Assembly: GCF_001904655.1 (NCBI RefSeq)
Contig: NZ_MRCC01000005.1
Location: forward strand, 62,001 to 126,000
Source of the DNA: Chroogloeocystis siderophila 5.2 s.c.1
GTDB lineage: Bacteria > Cyanobacteriota > Cyanobacteriia > Cyanobacteriales > Chroococcidiopsidaceae
Direction of reading: 5' to 3'
Length of the DNA stretch: 64,000 nucleotides
Positions 35,932-44,808 of this stretch are shown piece by piece. The first letter of the stretch is position 1; each line of letters opens with the position of its first letter. The notes under the pieces are model-generated. The model ran no database searches and had not been told where the DNA came from. It worked only from the letters and a program-made list of their open reading frames with translations. A program made the position numbers and the translations under genes.

Positions 35932-36987
35932 TTAAGCAGGTTTGTGTGCTACAAATACCTTGCTCATAAAGTGAGTCTGAGTCGTGACATTTTGGAAGCC
36001 TGCTTTCTCCAAGCGCTCAACCAAATTATCGGTCATATAGTGCTTGTAAAAAGGCTCGTGGAAAGTTTCATGAAAACTCTCCATGACAGGAATCATATCA
36101 GGAGAATCACTAACTTGAATTGAATCACAAATAACAAATACTCCTCCTGGTTGGGTTACGCGGAAGCATTGGTCAATCACTTTTTGCCGTACTGGACCTG
36201 GTAACTCGTGGAACAAAAATACACAAGTTGTTGCATGAAAATAATTGTCGAGGTAAGGTAACTCCTCGGCATTTGCTTGCAACAGTTGTGGCAACTCGCC
36301 AGGATTTTGTGATAGCAGTTGATTGGCTTTACGTAAGTACGCTGGCGACAAATCTGTTCCAAATAGCGATGCTTCGGGTAAAGCTGCGCGAATTAACTTG
36401 AGTGTACGCCCAGTACCACACGCAACGTCTAAAATACGTACTTGGTGTGGCGGTACGTTTGCAAATGCTTGCAAGCCCTGCTTAAGTGGTGCAAGAATGC
36501 GTCGCCGCATCGGATCGGCTGTTCCACCAAAAAGAATTTCTACTTGTAAGTCATAAAGCTTGGCAGAGAAATCACTAAAATAGCCACCTGTTTGATGATG
36601 GAAGTTACGGACGTAGTAATTTGGATAACCTTCTGTGTTGATATCTGGTGGAAAGTCTTGATGCTGTTTTTGCTTTGCCCGTTGCCAAATTTGTGGTAGA
36701 TCTAACCAAACGGCTGGGTAGTAAAGGAAAAACTCATCCCAAGGATTATCAAATAATAAACTTTCAGGATATATACCCTGTTCTGCGTCTTGCCAGTCGG
36801 TTTCGAGTAGCTGATTTAGCCTTTGTTGAATTTTTAATAGAGTGTCGGGTGCTATCGGTCTAGATTGGATCTCAGTGGGAGAAACCAGATTCATCAACCG
36901 AGTACTGAGTATTTTGTGCGCTAAACCAAAGTAGTTTTTGCCCTGCTGAAAAGTTTGATAAGTCAGCTTGGTTAAAGTGTCAGGCAT
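35932..36987 (-). CDS. Class I SAM-dependent methyltransferase
   Basis: The 351-residue enzyme has a roughly 180-residue N-terminal region of unknown function, with many Trp/Tyr residues (NPWDEFFLYYPAVWLDLPQIW), and a C-terminal class I methyltransferase domain: motif I ILDVACGTGRT at about 186-196, acidic loop FGTDLSPAYLRKA, motif IV TCVFLFHELPGPVRQ and GGVFVICDS. The pattern resembles the UbiE/MenG/phytol-chlorin-type methyltransferases, but the N-terminal extension is not shared by those. The substrate is unknown. It is transcribed away from its neighbours with no operon partner. Confidence 0.8.
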   Translation of the reverse strand: MPDTLTKLTYQTFQQGKNYFGLAHKILSTRLMNLVSPTEIQSRPIAPDTLLKIQQRLNQLLETDWQDAEQGIYPESLLFDNPWDEFFLYYPAVWLDLPQIWQRAKQKQHQDFPPDINTEGYPNYYVRNFHHQTGGYFSDFSAKLYDLQVEILFGGTADPMRRRILAPLKQGLQAFANVPPHQVRILDVACGTGRTLKLIRAALPEASLFGTDLSPAYLRKANQLLSQNPGELPQLLQANAEELPYLDNYFHATTCVFLFHELPGPVRQKVIDQCFRVTQPGGVFVICDSIQVSDSPDMIPVMESFHETFHEPFYKHYMTDNLVERLEKAGFQNVTTQTHFMSKVFVAHKPA

Positions 36988-37049
36988 GAGAGTGGCGTAA
37001 ATTATCTTGATGACGGCGATTTACTGTGAATAATTGTAACGAATTTACG

Positions 37050-37080
37050 AGGGGTCAGGAGTCTGAGATCAGGGGTCAGG
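37050..37080. repeat. Heptamer tandem repeat
   Basis: AGGGGTC, AGGAGTC, TGAGATC, AGGGGTC and AGG in seven-base phase, in the gap upstream of the methyltransferase and downstream of glnA. Confidence 0.75.
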
Positions 37081-37190
37081 GAATTCTTGCTGATACATTT
37101 TTTTGTGCGGATAAATGTAGGAATTTGTAATGAAACAGTGATCGCGCGTTTTTTTACTGTTGTCTCACCGCCGACCCTTTCATCATTAAC

Positions 37191-37215
37191 AAAAAAGCCA
37201 CCTTTACTAGGTGGC
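37191..37215 (-). terminator. Rho-independent terminator of glnA
   Basis: On the minus strand GCCACCT (37215-37209), a five-base loop and AGGTGGC (37203-37197) form a 7-bp stem followed by TTTTTT (37196-37191). It lies about 145 bases after the glnA stop, with no other gene between. Confidence 0.75.
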
Positions 37216-37360
37216 AACAACTTATAGCAGTGTATGATGAAGGAGATTCGAGCGGTTCAGAACTATTGATCCAATTACTGGCTAGACATTGGCTTGCTCT
37301 TGTTTTAATCCTGAACCGTAAATCTGCGCAGCTTCCTCTGACCTCTGATCTCTAACCTGA

Positions 37361-38785
37361 TTACACATCATAGTAGAGGGCAAACTCGTAAGGGTGAGGA
37401 CGCAGCCGCATCGGGTTGATTTCTTTATCAATTTTGTACGTAATCCAGTTATTGATAAAGTCTTCTGTGAAGACTCCGGTCGCAGTCAAGAAGCTGTGAT
37501 CGTCTTCGAGTGCTTGTAAAGCCTCGATTAAAGAACCAGGTGTCGAGGGAACTTTGGCTAACTCTTCAGGGCTAAGTTCATAGATATCGACATCCAAAGG
37601 ATCGCCAGGATCAATTTCGTTCTTGATACCGTCGATACCCGCGCATAACATCGCCGCAAACGCAAGATAGGGGTTGGCGGTAGCATCAGGACAACGAAAC
37701 TCTAAACGCTTTGCTTTGGGGCTAGAAGCGATGGGAATCCGCACAGAAGCTGAACGGTTTCCTTGGGAGTATGCCAAGTTTACAGGTGCTTCAAAACCAG
37801 GAACGAGACGCTTATAAGAGTTGGTGCTGGGGTTAGTAAAGGCTAACAACGCTGGGGCGTGTTTTAGAATACCACCGATGTAATGCAGTGCCATTTGGCT
37901 TAAGCCTGCGTAGCGATCGCCTGCGAATAAAGGCTGACCTTCTTTCCAAATCGATTGGTGCGTGTGCATACCCGAACCGTTATCGTTAAAGATCGGCTTA
38001 GGCATGAACGTGACTGTTTTACCGTATTTCTTCGCGACGTTCTTGATCACATACTTGTACGTCATCAAGTCATCAGCGGCTTTGATTAACGGGGCAAACT
38101 TAAAGCCTAACTCGCACTGACCGCCTGTCGCCACCTCGTGGTGATGCTTTTCAATGACGACGCCACACTTTGCCATTGTCAGCAGCATTTCACTGCGCAT
38201 ATCTTGCAACGAGTCGGTGGGCGAAACAGGGAAATAACCCTCTTTGTAACGCGGTTTATAGCCTAAGTTTCCGCCTGCTTCTTCGCGACCTGAATTCCAA
38301 CGACCTTCGGCAGAATCAACGTAGTAGTAGCTTGTGTTTTCGGTTTGGTCGAAGCGGACATCATCAAAAATGAAAAATTCGGCTTCGGGGCCAAAGAACG
38401 CGGTATCGCCAAGGTTTGCTGCTTGGAGGAAATCTAACGCTTTTTGTGCGATCGCCCGCGGACAGCGATCGTAAAGTTCTCCTGTACGTGGCTCTAAGAT
38501 TGTACAAATCATTGAGAGCGTTTTGTCTGCCATGAACGGGTCGATCCAGGCAGTATTGGGGTCTGGTCGCATCGCCATGTCTGATTCATGAATTGACTTC
38601 CAGCCACGAATACTGGAACCATCAAACGCTACCCCTTCAACAAAGCTTTCTTCTTCGATCAGCGATTTATGCACCGTGAGATGTTGCCACGTACCTAAGG
38701 GATCGACAAATTTTAAATCGATCAGTTCAATATTTTCGTCTTGAATCATCTTCAAGACATCTTGCGGGGTTTTCTCTTCAGACAT
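37361..38785 (-). CDS. glnA: Glutamine synthetase type I
   Basis: This enzyme assimilates ammonium by making glutamine from glutamate and ATP. The 474-residue product is a class [30 protein letters not shown], catalytic loop with [27 protein letters not shown], and the Arg/Glu motifs [19 protein letters not shown] and RRLEFRCPD-type ([17 protein letters not shown]). In cyanobacteria this form is not adenylylated and is instead inhibited by GifA/GifB, neither of which is in the window. A complete NtcA-type promoter sits upstream, and a strong terminator follows. The divergent gene is apcF. Confidence 0.97.
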   Translation of the reverse strand: MSEEKTPQDVLKMIQDENIELIDLKFVDPLGTWQHLTVHKSLIEEESFVEGVAFDGSSIRGWKSIHESDMAMRPDPNTAWIDPFMADKTLSMICTILEPRTGELYDRCPRAIAQKALDFLQAANLGDTAFFGPEAEFFIFDDVRFDQTENTSYYYVDSAEGRWNSGREEAGGNLGYKPRYKEGYFPVSPTDSLQDMRSEMLLTMAKCGVVIEKHHHEVATGGQCELGFKFAPLIKAADDLMTYKYVIKNVAKKYGKTVTFMPKPIFNDNGSGMHTHQSIWKEGQPLFAGDRYAGLSQMALHYIGGILKHAPALLAFTNPSTNSYKRLVPGFEAPVNLAYSQGNRSASVRIPIASSPKAKRLEFRCPDATANPYLAFAAMLCAGIDGIKNEIDPGDPLDVDIYELSPEELAKVPSTPGSLIEALQALEDDHSFLTATGVFTEDFINNWITYKIDKEINPMRLRPHPYEFALYYDV

Positions 38786-38856
38786 GGGTAACTCCTTAAC
38801 TTTTTTATCCTGCTGCCGCCACTAAGTTCAGACTAAAACTGTGCCACTTTGGGATC

Positions 38857-38898
38857 ATCCTAAGGATAGAATTGGGGTAGTTTTGTAGTTTATTATAC
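38857..38898 (-). promoter_or_regulatory. NtcA-activated promoter of glnA
   Basis: A perfect NtcA box (GTA-N8-TAC, 38885-38898) is followed on the minus strand after exactly 22 bases by TAGGAT (38862-38857), a -10 of the TAN3T type. This is the canonical class II NtcA promoter. Transcription would start near 38850, leaving a leader of about 65 bases before the glnA ATG at 38785. Confidence 0.85.
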
Positions 38899-39208
38899 AA
38901 AAAACTGTTTTTACTGTTTCTATTAGGATTCTTTGCGAAAGATTGTGAGATTGACTCGCTTTGTCCAACAATACGACTTGTAAAGTTGAATATCATCGAG
39001 TACGACTATCTAAAGATGCAGTATGTAACGACATCATTATTCATAAAATCTCAAATCGGTAGTCAAATTGGCATAGAATCCATAAGTAGCCAGTGAATTG
39101 CCTGTATCACTATTTCATAGTTCAGGCACCATAGTCATAAATACTAGGTACAAAAAAATCGAGTAAGAATATCAAACCACAAATAGGAAATATTTGGAGA
39201 GCAATTTC

Positions 39209-39718
39209 ATGCGGGACGCGATTACAACTTTAATTGGAACTTATGATGTCGCAGGTCGGTACTTTGACCGCGATGCGATGGAACGGCTGAAATCTTATTT
39301 TGAAACAGGGACAGCACGAGTCCAAGCCGCCGCCGCAATCAATGGCAACGCCGCAGCAATTGTCAAGCGCTCAGGTTCGCGATTATTTGAAGAACTCCCT
39401 GAACTGATTCGTCCTGGTGGGAATGCTTACACCACACGGCGATACGCTGCTTGCTTGCGCGACATGGACTACTACCTACGCTATGCTACTTATGCGCTCG
39501 TCGCTGGCAGTATGGATGTATTAGATGAACGCGTGCTGCAAGGTCTGCGGGAAACTTACAATTCCTTGGGCGTGCCAATTGGCCCCACGATTCAAGGTAT
39601 CCAAATTATGAAGGACATTGTTAAAGAGCAAGTTGCCGCAGCCGGAGTCAGCGATACCAGTTTTGTCGATGAGCCGTTTGATTATATGACAAGCGAGTTG
39701 GGCGAACAAGATATCTAG
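39209..39718 (+). CDS. apcF: Allophycocyanin beta-18 subunit
   Basis: ApcF is a minor core subunit of the phycobilisome that, with the core-membrane linker ApcE and ApcD, passes energy to the photosystems. The 169-residue product (MRDAITTLIGTYDVAGRYFDRDA) has the phycocyanobilin-binding Cys in YAACLRDMDYYLRYATYALVAG and the beta-type ending. Differences from ApcB, such as RRYAACLRDMD with PELIRPGGNAYTTRR and a C-terminal extension past VKEQVAAAG, indicate the beta-18 paralogue. The ATG at 39209 follows TTGGAGAG; a TTG at 39194 is rejected. It is monocistronic and divergent from glnA. Confidence 0.92.
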   Translation: MRDAITTLIGTYDVAGRYFDRDAMERLKSYFETGTARVQAAAAINGNAAAIVKRSGSRLFEELPELIRPGGNAYTTRRYAACLRDMDYYLRYATYALVAGSMDVLDERVLQGLRETYNSLGVPIGPTIQGIQIMKDIVKEQVAAAGVSDTSFVDEPFDYMTSELGEQDI

Positions 39719-39720
39719 AG

Positions 39721-39739
39721 GGGCAAGGCAATGCCTTGC
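39721..39739. repeat. Palindromic repeat after apcF
   Basis: GGGCAAGG-CAATG-CCTTGC lies just after the apcF stop, with an A/T-rich tail (AAAATATAAAAATT). It can form a 6-bp stem and belongs to the same dispersed family as 35860-35880. It may end the apcF transcript. Confidence 0.5.
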
Positions 39740-39828
39740 TAAAATATAAAAATTGAGCGATCGCGGTTTGACGAGTTTAGGTTAAAGTGCGATCGCTTTT
39801 GCTTAGGAAGCAACTCTCAAGCAAAACG

Positions 39829-39872
39829 GTATCAATACCAACTTGGCAACTCCTTGACAAAAGTCCTATGAT
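39829..39872 (+). promoter_or_regulatory. Possible NtcA-type promoter of the uracil-catabolism cluster
   Basis: GTATCAATACCAAC (39829-39842) matches GTA-N8-TAC except for one base in the right arm. After 24 bases comes TATGAT (39867-39872), a -10 of the TAN3T kind. A leader of about 60 bases would precede the ATG at 39940. Because one base of the box deviates, this is only a hypothesis. Confidence 0.35.
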
Positions 39873-39939
39873 GGTGAATTTAAACTCATCGCAGTTCCGC
39901 ACCCAGTTTTAAAACACTACCTTCATAGCTATTGCATTT

Positions 39940-41196
39940 ATGCCAAACAAAAAGCACGTTCCTCGGCATATTGTCCTGACTTCGCATCCCAGTCAATTTG
40001 GTCCTAAACCGATTCTGATTGCTTGGGGTGCAGCAGCACCAGGCGATCGCGGTCCAATCATCGCAACATTGACTAATCCCACCCACCGCAATGTTATTGG
40101 TACGCATTCAGGAAGTTATGCTGTTTATCGTGCTTTAGCAGTCGCTAGAGGAGTGCTGCAATCTGATTATCGTGCGGATTTAACAGACACCTCTCCCGTT
40201 GAGCAAATTGGACCGCATCCAAGCTGGGCAGATCCTGAAAAAATTGTCTCACTCGATCCGTTTGGGGCAATGGTAGGAGAAGCATTTACGACTTACTGCG
40301 AGCAAGGATACGATATCCGCCCGACGATCGCGATTACCAAAGCTCATATTAATATGCCAGAGCTACAAGATGCGGTAGCCGCCGGCAGATTACGCATCGA
40401 TGGTGAAATTCTCAAGCCACGCGGCGATTTAGTCGTTACAAAAGCCGCAATTGATCCAGTGTGGTATTTACCAGGAATTGCCAAGCGCTTTGGAATTACC
40501 GAAGCTGATTTACGCCGCGCCTTGTTTGAACAAACTGGCGGTATGTTTCCTGAGTTAGTCACGCGGTCAGATTTAGAAGTCTTTTTACCACCCATTGGCG
40601 GTATTACCGTGTACATCATAGGAGATGTCGCCGCGATCGCTGATCCGCATAAACCTTTAGCGGTGCGAGTCCATGATGAATGTAACGGTTCTGATGTCTT
40701 TGGTTCGGATATTTGTACGTGTCGTCCTTATTTAGTTCATGGCATTGAAGTGTGCGTCCAAACTGCGCAAGAAGGTGGTGCGGGTGTGATTGTCTACTGC
40801 CGTAAAGAAGGACGCGCCTTGGGCGAGGTGACGAAGTTTTTAGTTTATAACGCGCGCAAACGCCAATCAGGAGGCGATCGCGCCGATGCTTACTTTGCAC
40901 GTACTGAATGCGTCGCAGGTGTTCAAGATATGCGCTTTCAAGAATTGATGCCTGATGTTTTACATTGGCTAGGAGTTACGCGCATTGATCGCATGGTATC
41001 GATGAGTAATTTGAAATACGATGCCGTTACGCAGTCGGGAATTGAAATTGTTGAACGCGTACCGATTCCAGAGGAGTTGATTCCGCAAGATGCACGCGTA
41101 GAAATTGAGGCGAAAAAGGCAGCGGGATACTATACCAATGGAGAAGTCGCCGATACCGTAACTTTATCTGAGATTAAAGGGCGAAGCTTGGATTAA
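39940..41196 (+). CDS. urc1: GTP cyclohydrolase II-like protein of the URC1 type
   Basis: The 418-residue protein has a C-terminal GTP-cyclohydrolase-II fold (about 200-400) with the zinc motif HDECNGSDVFGSDICTCRPY (Cys-x10-Cys-x-Cys, as in RibA) and CRKEGRALGEVTK, which corresponds to the RibA QEGRGIGL region. Its N-terminal roughly 200 residues (HIVLTSHPSQFGPKPI, HSGSYAVYRALAVARG, DPFGAMVGEAF) are absent from RibA. This architecture is that of Urc1, which in yeast acts in ring opening during uracil catabolism from UMP. The immediate partner, Urc4/DUF1688, and uracil phosphoribosyltransferase nearby support that role. Riboflavin biosynthesis is less likely. Confidence 0.75.
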   Translation: MPNKKHVPRHIVLTSHPSQFGPKPILIAWGAAAPGDRGPIIATLTNPTHRNVIGTHSGSYAVYRALAVARGVLQSDYRADLTDTSPVEQIGPHPSWADPEKIVSLDPFGAMVGEAFTTYCEQGYDIRPTIAITKAHINMPELQDAVAAGRLRIDGEILKPRGDLVVTKAAIDPVWYLPGIAKRFGITEADLRRALFEQTGGMFPELVTRSDLEVFLPPIGGITVYIIGDVAAIADPHKPLAVRVHDECNGSDVFGSDICTCRPYLVHGIEVCVQTAQEGGAGVIVYCRKEGRALGEVTKFLVYNARKRQSGGDRADAYFARTECVAGVQDMRFQELMPDVLHWLGVTRIDRMVSMSNLKYDAVTQSGIEIVERVPIPEELIPQDARVEIEAKKAAGYYTNGEVADTVTLSEIKGRSLD

Positions 41197-41200
41197 TCGC

Positions 41201-42430
41201 GTGAAGGAATTGAAAATTGTGTTTTCTCAAAAGGAGATCGCGTATATACGTTCGGCGCAAGCAATTCGCGATCGCTGTGGCGTTCTATTTGATTTAGCAC
41301 GTGAGGATCGCCTAGAACATTTTCGCTGCGATTTGACGCAGTTAAGACCCGCGGCAGATTATGTCATTGAGGTCATGCGTGAAGATTATCCCGATTTACA
41401 AATTCCCTTTCATAGTCGCTGGCGTCATTTTGAAGCAGGGAGATCGCGTTTAACTCAGCTAGATCGAGAGTTAGCAAAATTAACACCGCTTGCCAAAGCC
41501 CAAGCAAAGTTTGATTTAGCGATCGTGAGTGTATTGCTCGATGCGGGCGCAGGCGCAACATGGCAGTATCATGAACCTGGTACGAATTTAGTGTTTCGTC
41601 GCTCCGAAGGTCTTGCGGTTGCAAGTTTTCAAATGTTTTGTCAGGGAACTTTTTCGAGTCATTCTGACAAGCTGCAAGCGGATGCCTTAGGCTTGCAAAA
41701 ACTCACAGAAGATGTCCTTGCTGCTGGCTTTCAACTCAGTCACCAAAATCCGCTAGTAGGTTTACCTGGAAGGTTGAATCTGTTGCGTCGATTAGGACAA
41801 ACAATCGTTGGTCATCCGCAATTATTTGGCAATGATCATCCCCGTCCTGGTGGGCTAGTCAACTACTTATTAACGAAAGCGTCTCACGGGCAAATCGCGG
41901 CTGAAACGGTTTTCAGTGCAGTCTTAGAAGGATTAGGAGATATTTGGACAGGGAGATTAACAATTGATGGAATAAATCTAGGTGATGTTTGGTGTCATTC
42001 AGCACTTAGTCACAACAGGTTAGTACCTTTTCACAAACTTTCGCAGTGGCTTACTTATTCTCTACTCGAACCACTCCAAGAACTTGGTTTAGAAATTACT
42101 GGGTTAGATACCTTGACTGGATTACCAGAGTATCGCAACGGCGGTTTATGTCTCGATCTCGGATTATTGCAGCCCAAACACCCAAACCTATTACACCAAG
42201 CCCATAAAGTCGATTCAGAGGTGATTGTTGAATGGCGAGCTTTAACAGTGATTTTATTGGACTATATTGCTGCGACGATTCGCGAAGAATTGGGAATGGA
42301 TGCTCAAGCATTACCGCTAGTTAAAGTCCTCCAAGGTGGAACGTGGAGTGCAGGACGTAAGATTGCAGCACACTTAAGAAGCGATGGTGTGCCACCAATT
42401 CAAATTGACAGCGATGGTACCGTATTTTAG
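41201..42430 (+). CDS. urc4: URC4/DUF1688 family protein
   Basis: The 409-residue protein shows the family landmarks AIRDRCGVLFDLAREDRLEHFRCD, VPFHSRWRHFEAGRSR-like (IPFHSRWRHF), GAGATWQYHEPGTN, RSEGLAVASFQMF, and a C-terminal VKVLQGGTWSAGRKIA. DUF1688/Urc4 proteins are required, with Urc1, for degradation of uracil in yeast, and the two genes travel together in fungi and bacteria. The precise reaction is unknown. The gene starts with GTG at 41201, four bases after the urc1 stop, which implies one transcript. It is followed by a convergent, AT-rich sulfotransferase gene. Confidence 0.8.
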   Translation: MKELKIVFSQKEIAYIRSAQAIRDRCGVLFDLAREDRLEHFRCDLTQLRPAADYVIEVMREDYPDLQIPFHSRWRHFEAGRSRLTQLDRELAKLTPLAKAQAKFDLAIVSVLLDAGAGATWQYHEPGTNLVFRRSEGLAVASFQMFCQGTFSSHSDKLQADALGLQKLTEDVLAAGFQLSHQNPLVGLPGRLNLLRRLGQTIVGHPQLFGNDHPRPGGLVNYLLTKASHGQIAAETVFSAVLEGLGDIWTGRLTIDGINLGDVWCHSALSHNRLVPFHKLSQWLTYSLLEPLQELGLEITGLDTLTGLPEYRNGGLCLDLGLLQPKHPNLLHQAHKVDSEVIVEWRALTVILLDYIAATIREELGMDAQALPLVKVLQGGTWSAGRKIAAHLRSDGVPPIQIDSDGTVF

Positions 42431-42465
42431 CTTTTTGTTTATTGCTTTAATAAACTTGAGATAAT

Positions 42466-43233
42466 TTATCGTAAAAGTTCGCAGAACTTAGTATTTTGTA
42501 ATACATCTCTAACACTGTCATAATTTTCTATAAGTTCAGCATGAGATTTAGGATTGATCTTCTTTAAAGAAGAAGATAGCTTTGTAGCATCTACTTTAAT
42601 GCCAAGGAAACTCAACACAGCATTGAAACTACGACAATCGGCAACAAGTTCTTCATATATTACTTCCATATATGGTAAACCTAATTTAGAATACCAGCTT
42701 TTAGCCTGAAGAATTTTTTCTTCTTGTTGCTGCAACTGTTCAACTAATTGTAAAACATTCAAGTGAAGCTTTACGTTTTCTGTGCTTTCACTATTACGTA
42801 AATGATACACCCCTCTAAATGCAGCAGTGCTTTGAGACAATATGACATCTAAATGATTTGCTCTAATTAGATGAATTATAAGAATTTTATTTAAAAATAT
42901 GTACGCTAACAATTCGCGACGAAATCGCTCCATTTGTGGGTACATTAGTTTAAACCCAACTGACTTTATTGAAGATCTAGGTGAATAGACATGATTAAGA
43001 TACTTAAAAATAAATAATGATTTAATAGTTTTTTTAAAAGGTACTTGTACTTCTTCAAAATAAGTATTCCAAAAAGTTACATCTTTTCCGCCACACCAGG
43101 TTGGGCTACCTTTTCCTTTGTCTAAAAAAAGCTCGCCGTATGCAGCTATTTGAGGGTGGCTGTTTAGCATATCTATTACCCATGTTGACCCACTTCTTTG
43201 TGTTGTTACCAGAATAAATTTGGTTGTTGTCAA
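42466..43233 (-). CDS. Sulfotransferase (Stf0-like), inserted within the uracil cluster
   Basis: About 255 residues. The N-terminal FILVTTQRSGSTWVIDML is the 5'-phosphosulfate-binding loop of PAPS sulfotransferases; GELFLDKG follows, and IIHLIRANHLDVILSQS is the 3'-phosphate region. The likely start is TTG at 43233, because AAGGAG sits six bases before it; a GTG at 43257 is in frame but places that site inside the gene. The coding sequence is distinctly AT-rich beside its neighbours and on the opposite strand, suggesting a recent insertion into the urc cluster. It may sulfate a carbohydrate, like the sulfotransferases at 53.0 and 54.0 kb. Confidence 0.78.
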   Translation of the reverse strand: MTTTKFILVTTQRSGSTWVIDMLNSHPQIAAYGELFLDKGKGSPTWCGGKDVTFWNTYFEEVQVPFKKTIKSLFIFKYLNHVYSPRSSIKSVGFKLMYPQMERFRRELLAYIFLNKILIIHLIRANHLDVILSQSTAAFRGVYHLRNSESTENVKLHLNVLQLVEQLQQQEEKILQAKSWYSKLGLPYMEVIYEELVADCRSFNAVLSFLGIKVDATKLSSSLKKINPKSHAELIENYDSVRDVLQNTKFCELLR

Positions 43234-43446
43234 TGTAGGCTCCTTAAGGGCGTTCACTACTTGGTTTATTGTTATTTTTATTTAAAAATATAGGATTCTA
43301 TAAAAACAAGTTGGTAGTTAAGAAAACATTCTATAAACAAAAAAATCTTTTCAAGCGTATTAACCTCATAAGTCGTTTTGGAGTATTTTTTATGCATAAA
43401 TAAAAATATGCTCGAATAATTTTGTGCCATAAATTAACTCTCTAAA

Positions 43447-44082
43447 ATGAAAAACAAAGTAACTGTTATTAGTCATCCCTTAATTCAGCACAAGCTGACG
43501 TTGATGCGTAAAGCTGAAACGAGTACAGCCAAATTTCGCACGCTGTTAAAGGAAATTAGCTTGCTGCTTGCCTACGAAGTGACGCGAGATCTACCGTTAA
43601 AAACGGAAACAATTAAAACGCCTTTAGCGACGATGGAAGCCCCAGTCCTCGCCCCAGATAAAAAGTTAGTTATTGTTTCTATCTTAAGAGCGGGACAGGG
43701 AATTTTAGATGGAATGTTAGAGCTAATGCCTTCAGCTAGAGTCGGGCATATTGGTTTATACCGCGACCCGAAAACACTGATTGCGATTGAATACTATTTC
43801 AAAGTCCCTCACGACGTTGATAAGCGCGATATGTTAGTGGTTGATCCGATGCTGGCGACAGGAAACTCAGCAGCAGCGGCAGTGACGCGATTGAAGTTAA
43901 CAAATCCAGTTTCTTTGAAGTTTGTCTGCTTACTGGCTGCACCCGAAGGAATTGAACATTTTCACGAACAACACCCTGATGTGCCAATTTACACTGCGGC
44001 GATTGATCAGCAGTTAGATGAGCATGGGTACATTGTGCCAGGATTAGGCGATGCAGGCGATCGCTTATTTGGTACGCGCTAA
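43447..44082 (+). CDS. upp: Uracil phosphoribosyltransferase
   Basis: The enzyme converts uracil and PRPP to UMP. The 211-residue product has the family motifs [17 protein letters not shown]-binding [14 protein letters not shown], and C-terminal [15 protein letters not shown], which binds uracil. In most bacteria it serves salvage. Here it sits within a urc1-urc4 cluster, where the homologous yeast enzyme (Urc6/Fur1) supplies UMP for the degradation route. The long AT-rich gap upstream (189 bases) should hold its own promoter. The ATG is at 43447. Confidence 0.95.
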   Translation: MKNKVTVISHPLIQHKLTLMRKAETSTAKFRTLLKEISLLLAYEVTRDLPLKTETIKTPLATMEAPVLAPDKKLVIVSILRAGQGILDGMLELMPSARVGHIGLYRDPKTLIAIEYYFKVPHDVDKRDMLVVDPMLATGNSAAAAVTRLKLTNPVSLKFVCLLAAPEGIEHFHEQHPDVPIYTAAIDQQLDEHGYIVPGLGDAGDRLFGTR

Positions 44083-44085
44083 GAA

Positions 44086-44113
44086 AGGGGTCGGGGATCA
44101 GGGGTCAGAGGTA
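44086..44113. repeat. Heptamer tandem repeat
   Basis: AGGGGTC, GGGGATC, AGGGGTC and AGAGGTA in seven-base phase, directly after upp. A second copy in the opposite orientation lies at about 44284-44310 before the next gene. Confidence 0.75.
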
Positions 44114-44316
44114 GAGCATTATACTAACTAAATAAGAACTAAAAGTAACTTCTCCTCTGCTTCCTCTGGTGCCTATTTGTCGCAACCTTAAAGTGAAAAG
44201 TATCACCGAGGGGTAAGAGTTAAGCGAAAAACGCGATCGCGTGCTAGTTTCTAGCTTTCACAAAGCCCCAGCCAACATAATATCCCTAACCTCAGACCTT
44301 TGACCTCTCTTAGTAT

Positions 44317-44808
44317 ATGGCTCCAGCTAAATCGCTCCACCAATTAACCGCGCAGTTAATTACACCAGAAAACTTTCAGCCTTATGGTCAAGTTATTGCT
44401 GCTAGCACTGACGGTAAGGCTTATGACCACACCGATGCACAGTTGGTATTGAATAACGGCATTCCTCGCTTTTACATTATGCGCTTGCACCGACGCGGGC
44501 GGAAATTCCACACGATTACCCGTCACCTCCAATGTACTCAATGTTTAGGTTCGCTTGCAGGTAAAGAATGGTTGTTGGCTGTCGCACCCCCAAGTTCTGC
44601 GCCACAGCCGGAAATTGACAAAATTGCCGCGTTTCGCATTCCTGGCGATCGCTTTATTAAGTTAGAAGTCGGTACTTGGCACGCGGGACCCTATTTTGAA
44701 CACGAGTTTGTCGATTTTTATAATTTAGAACTGAGTGACACCAACATCAACGACCATGACACCTATAATTTTCGGCAGCAAGCAAATCTGGAATGGGAAA
44801 TAGTGTAG
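44317..44808 (+). CDS. Ureidoglycolate lyase family protein
   Basis: The 163-residue protein has the cupin-like fold of ureidoglycolate lyase (AllA): LTPENFQPYGQVI-like (ITPENFQPYGQVI), RRGRKFHTITRH, HLQCTQCLGSLAGKEWLLAVAPP, FRIPGDRFIKLEVGTWHAGPYF and FVDFYNLELSDTN. AllA releases glyoxylate and urea from ureidoglycolate at the end of allantoin breakdown. No allantoinase or allantoicase is near. Its place between upp and a nucleobase permease suggests that it acts on a ureido intermediate of uracil breakdown, an inference only. The ATG is at 44317. Confidence 0.8.
   Translation: MAPAKSLHQLTAQLITPENFQPYGQVIAASTDGKAYDHTDAQLVLNNGIPRFYIMRLHRRGRKFHTITRHLQCTQCLGSLAGKEWLLAVAPPSSAPQPEIDKIAAFRIPGDRFIKLEVGTWHAGPYFEHEFVDFYNLELSDTNINDHDTYNFRQQANLEWEIV

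Noticed and set aside
41373-41624. Minus-strand frame inside urc4
   Set aside because: It is a shadow of the urc4 frame, which has clear DUF1688 motifs.
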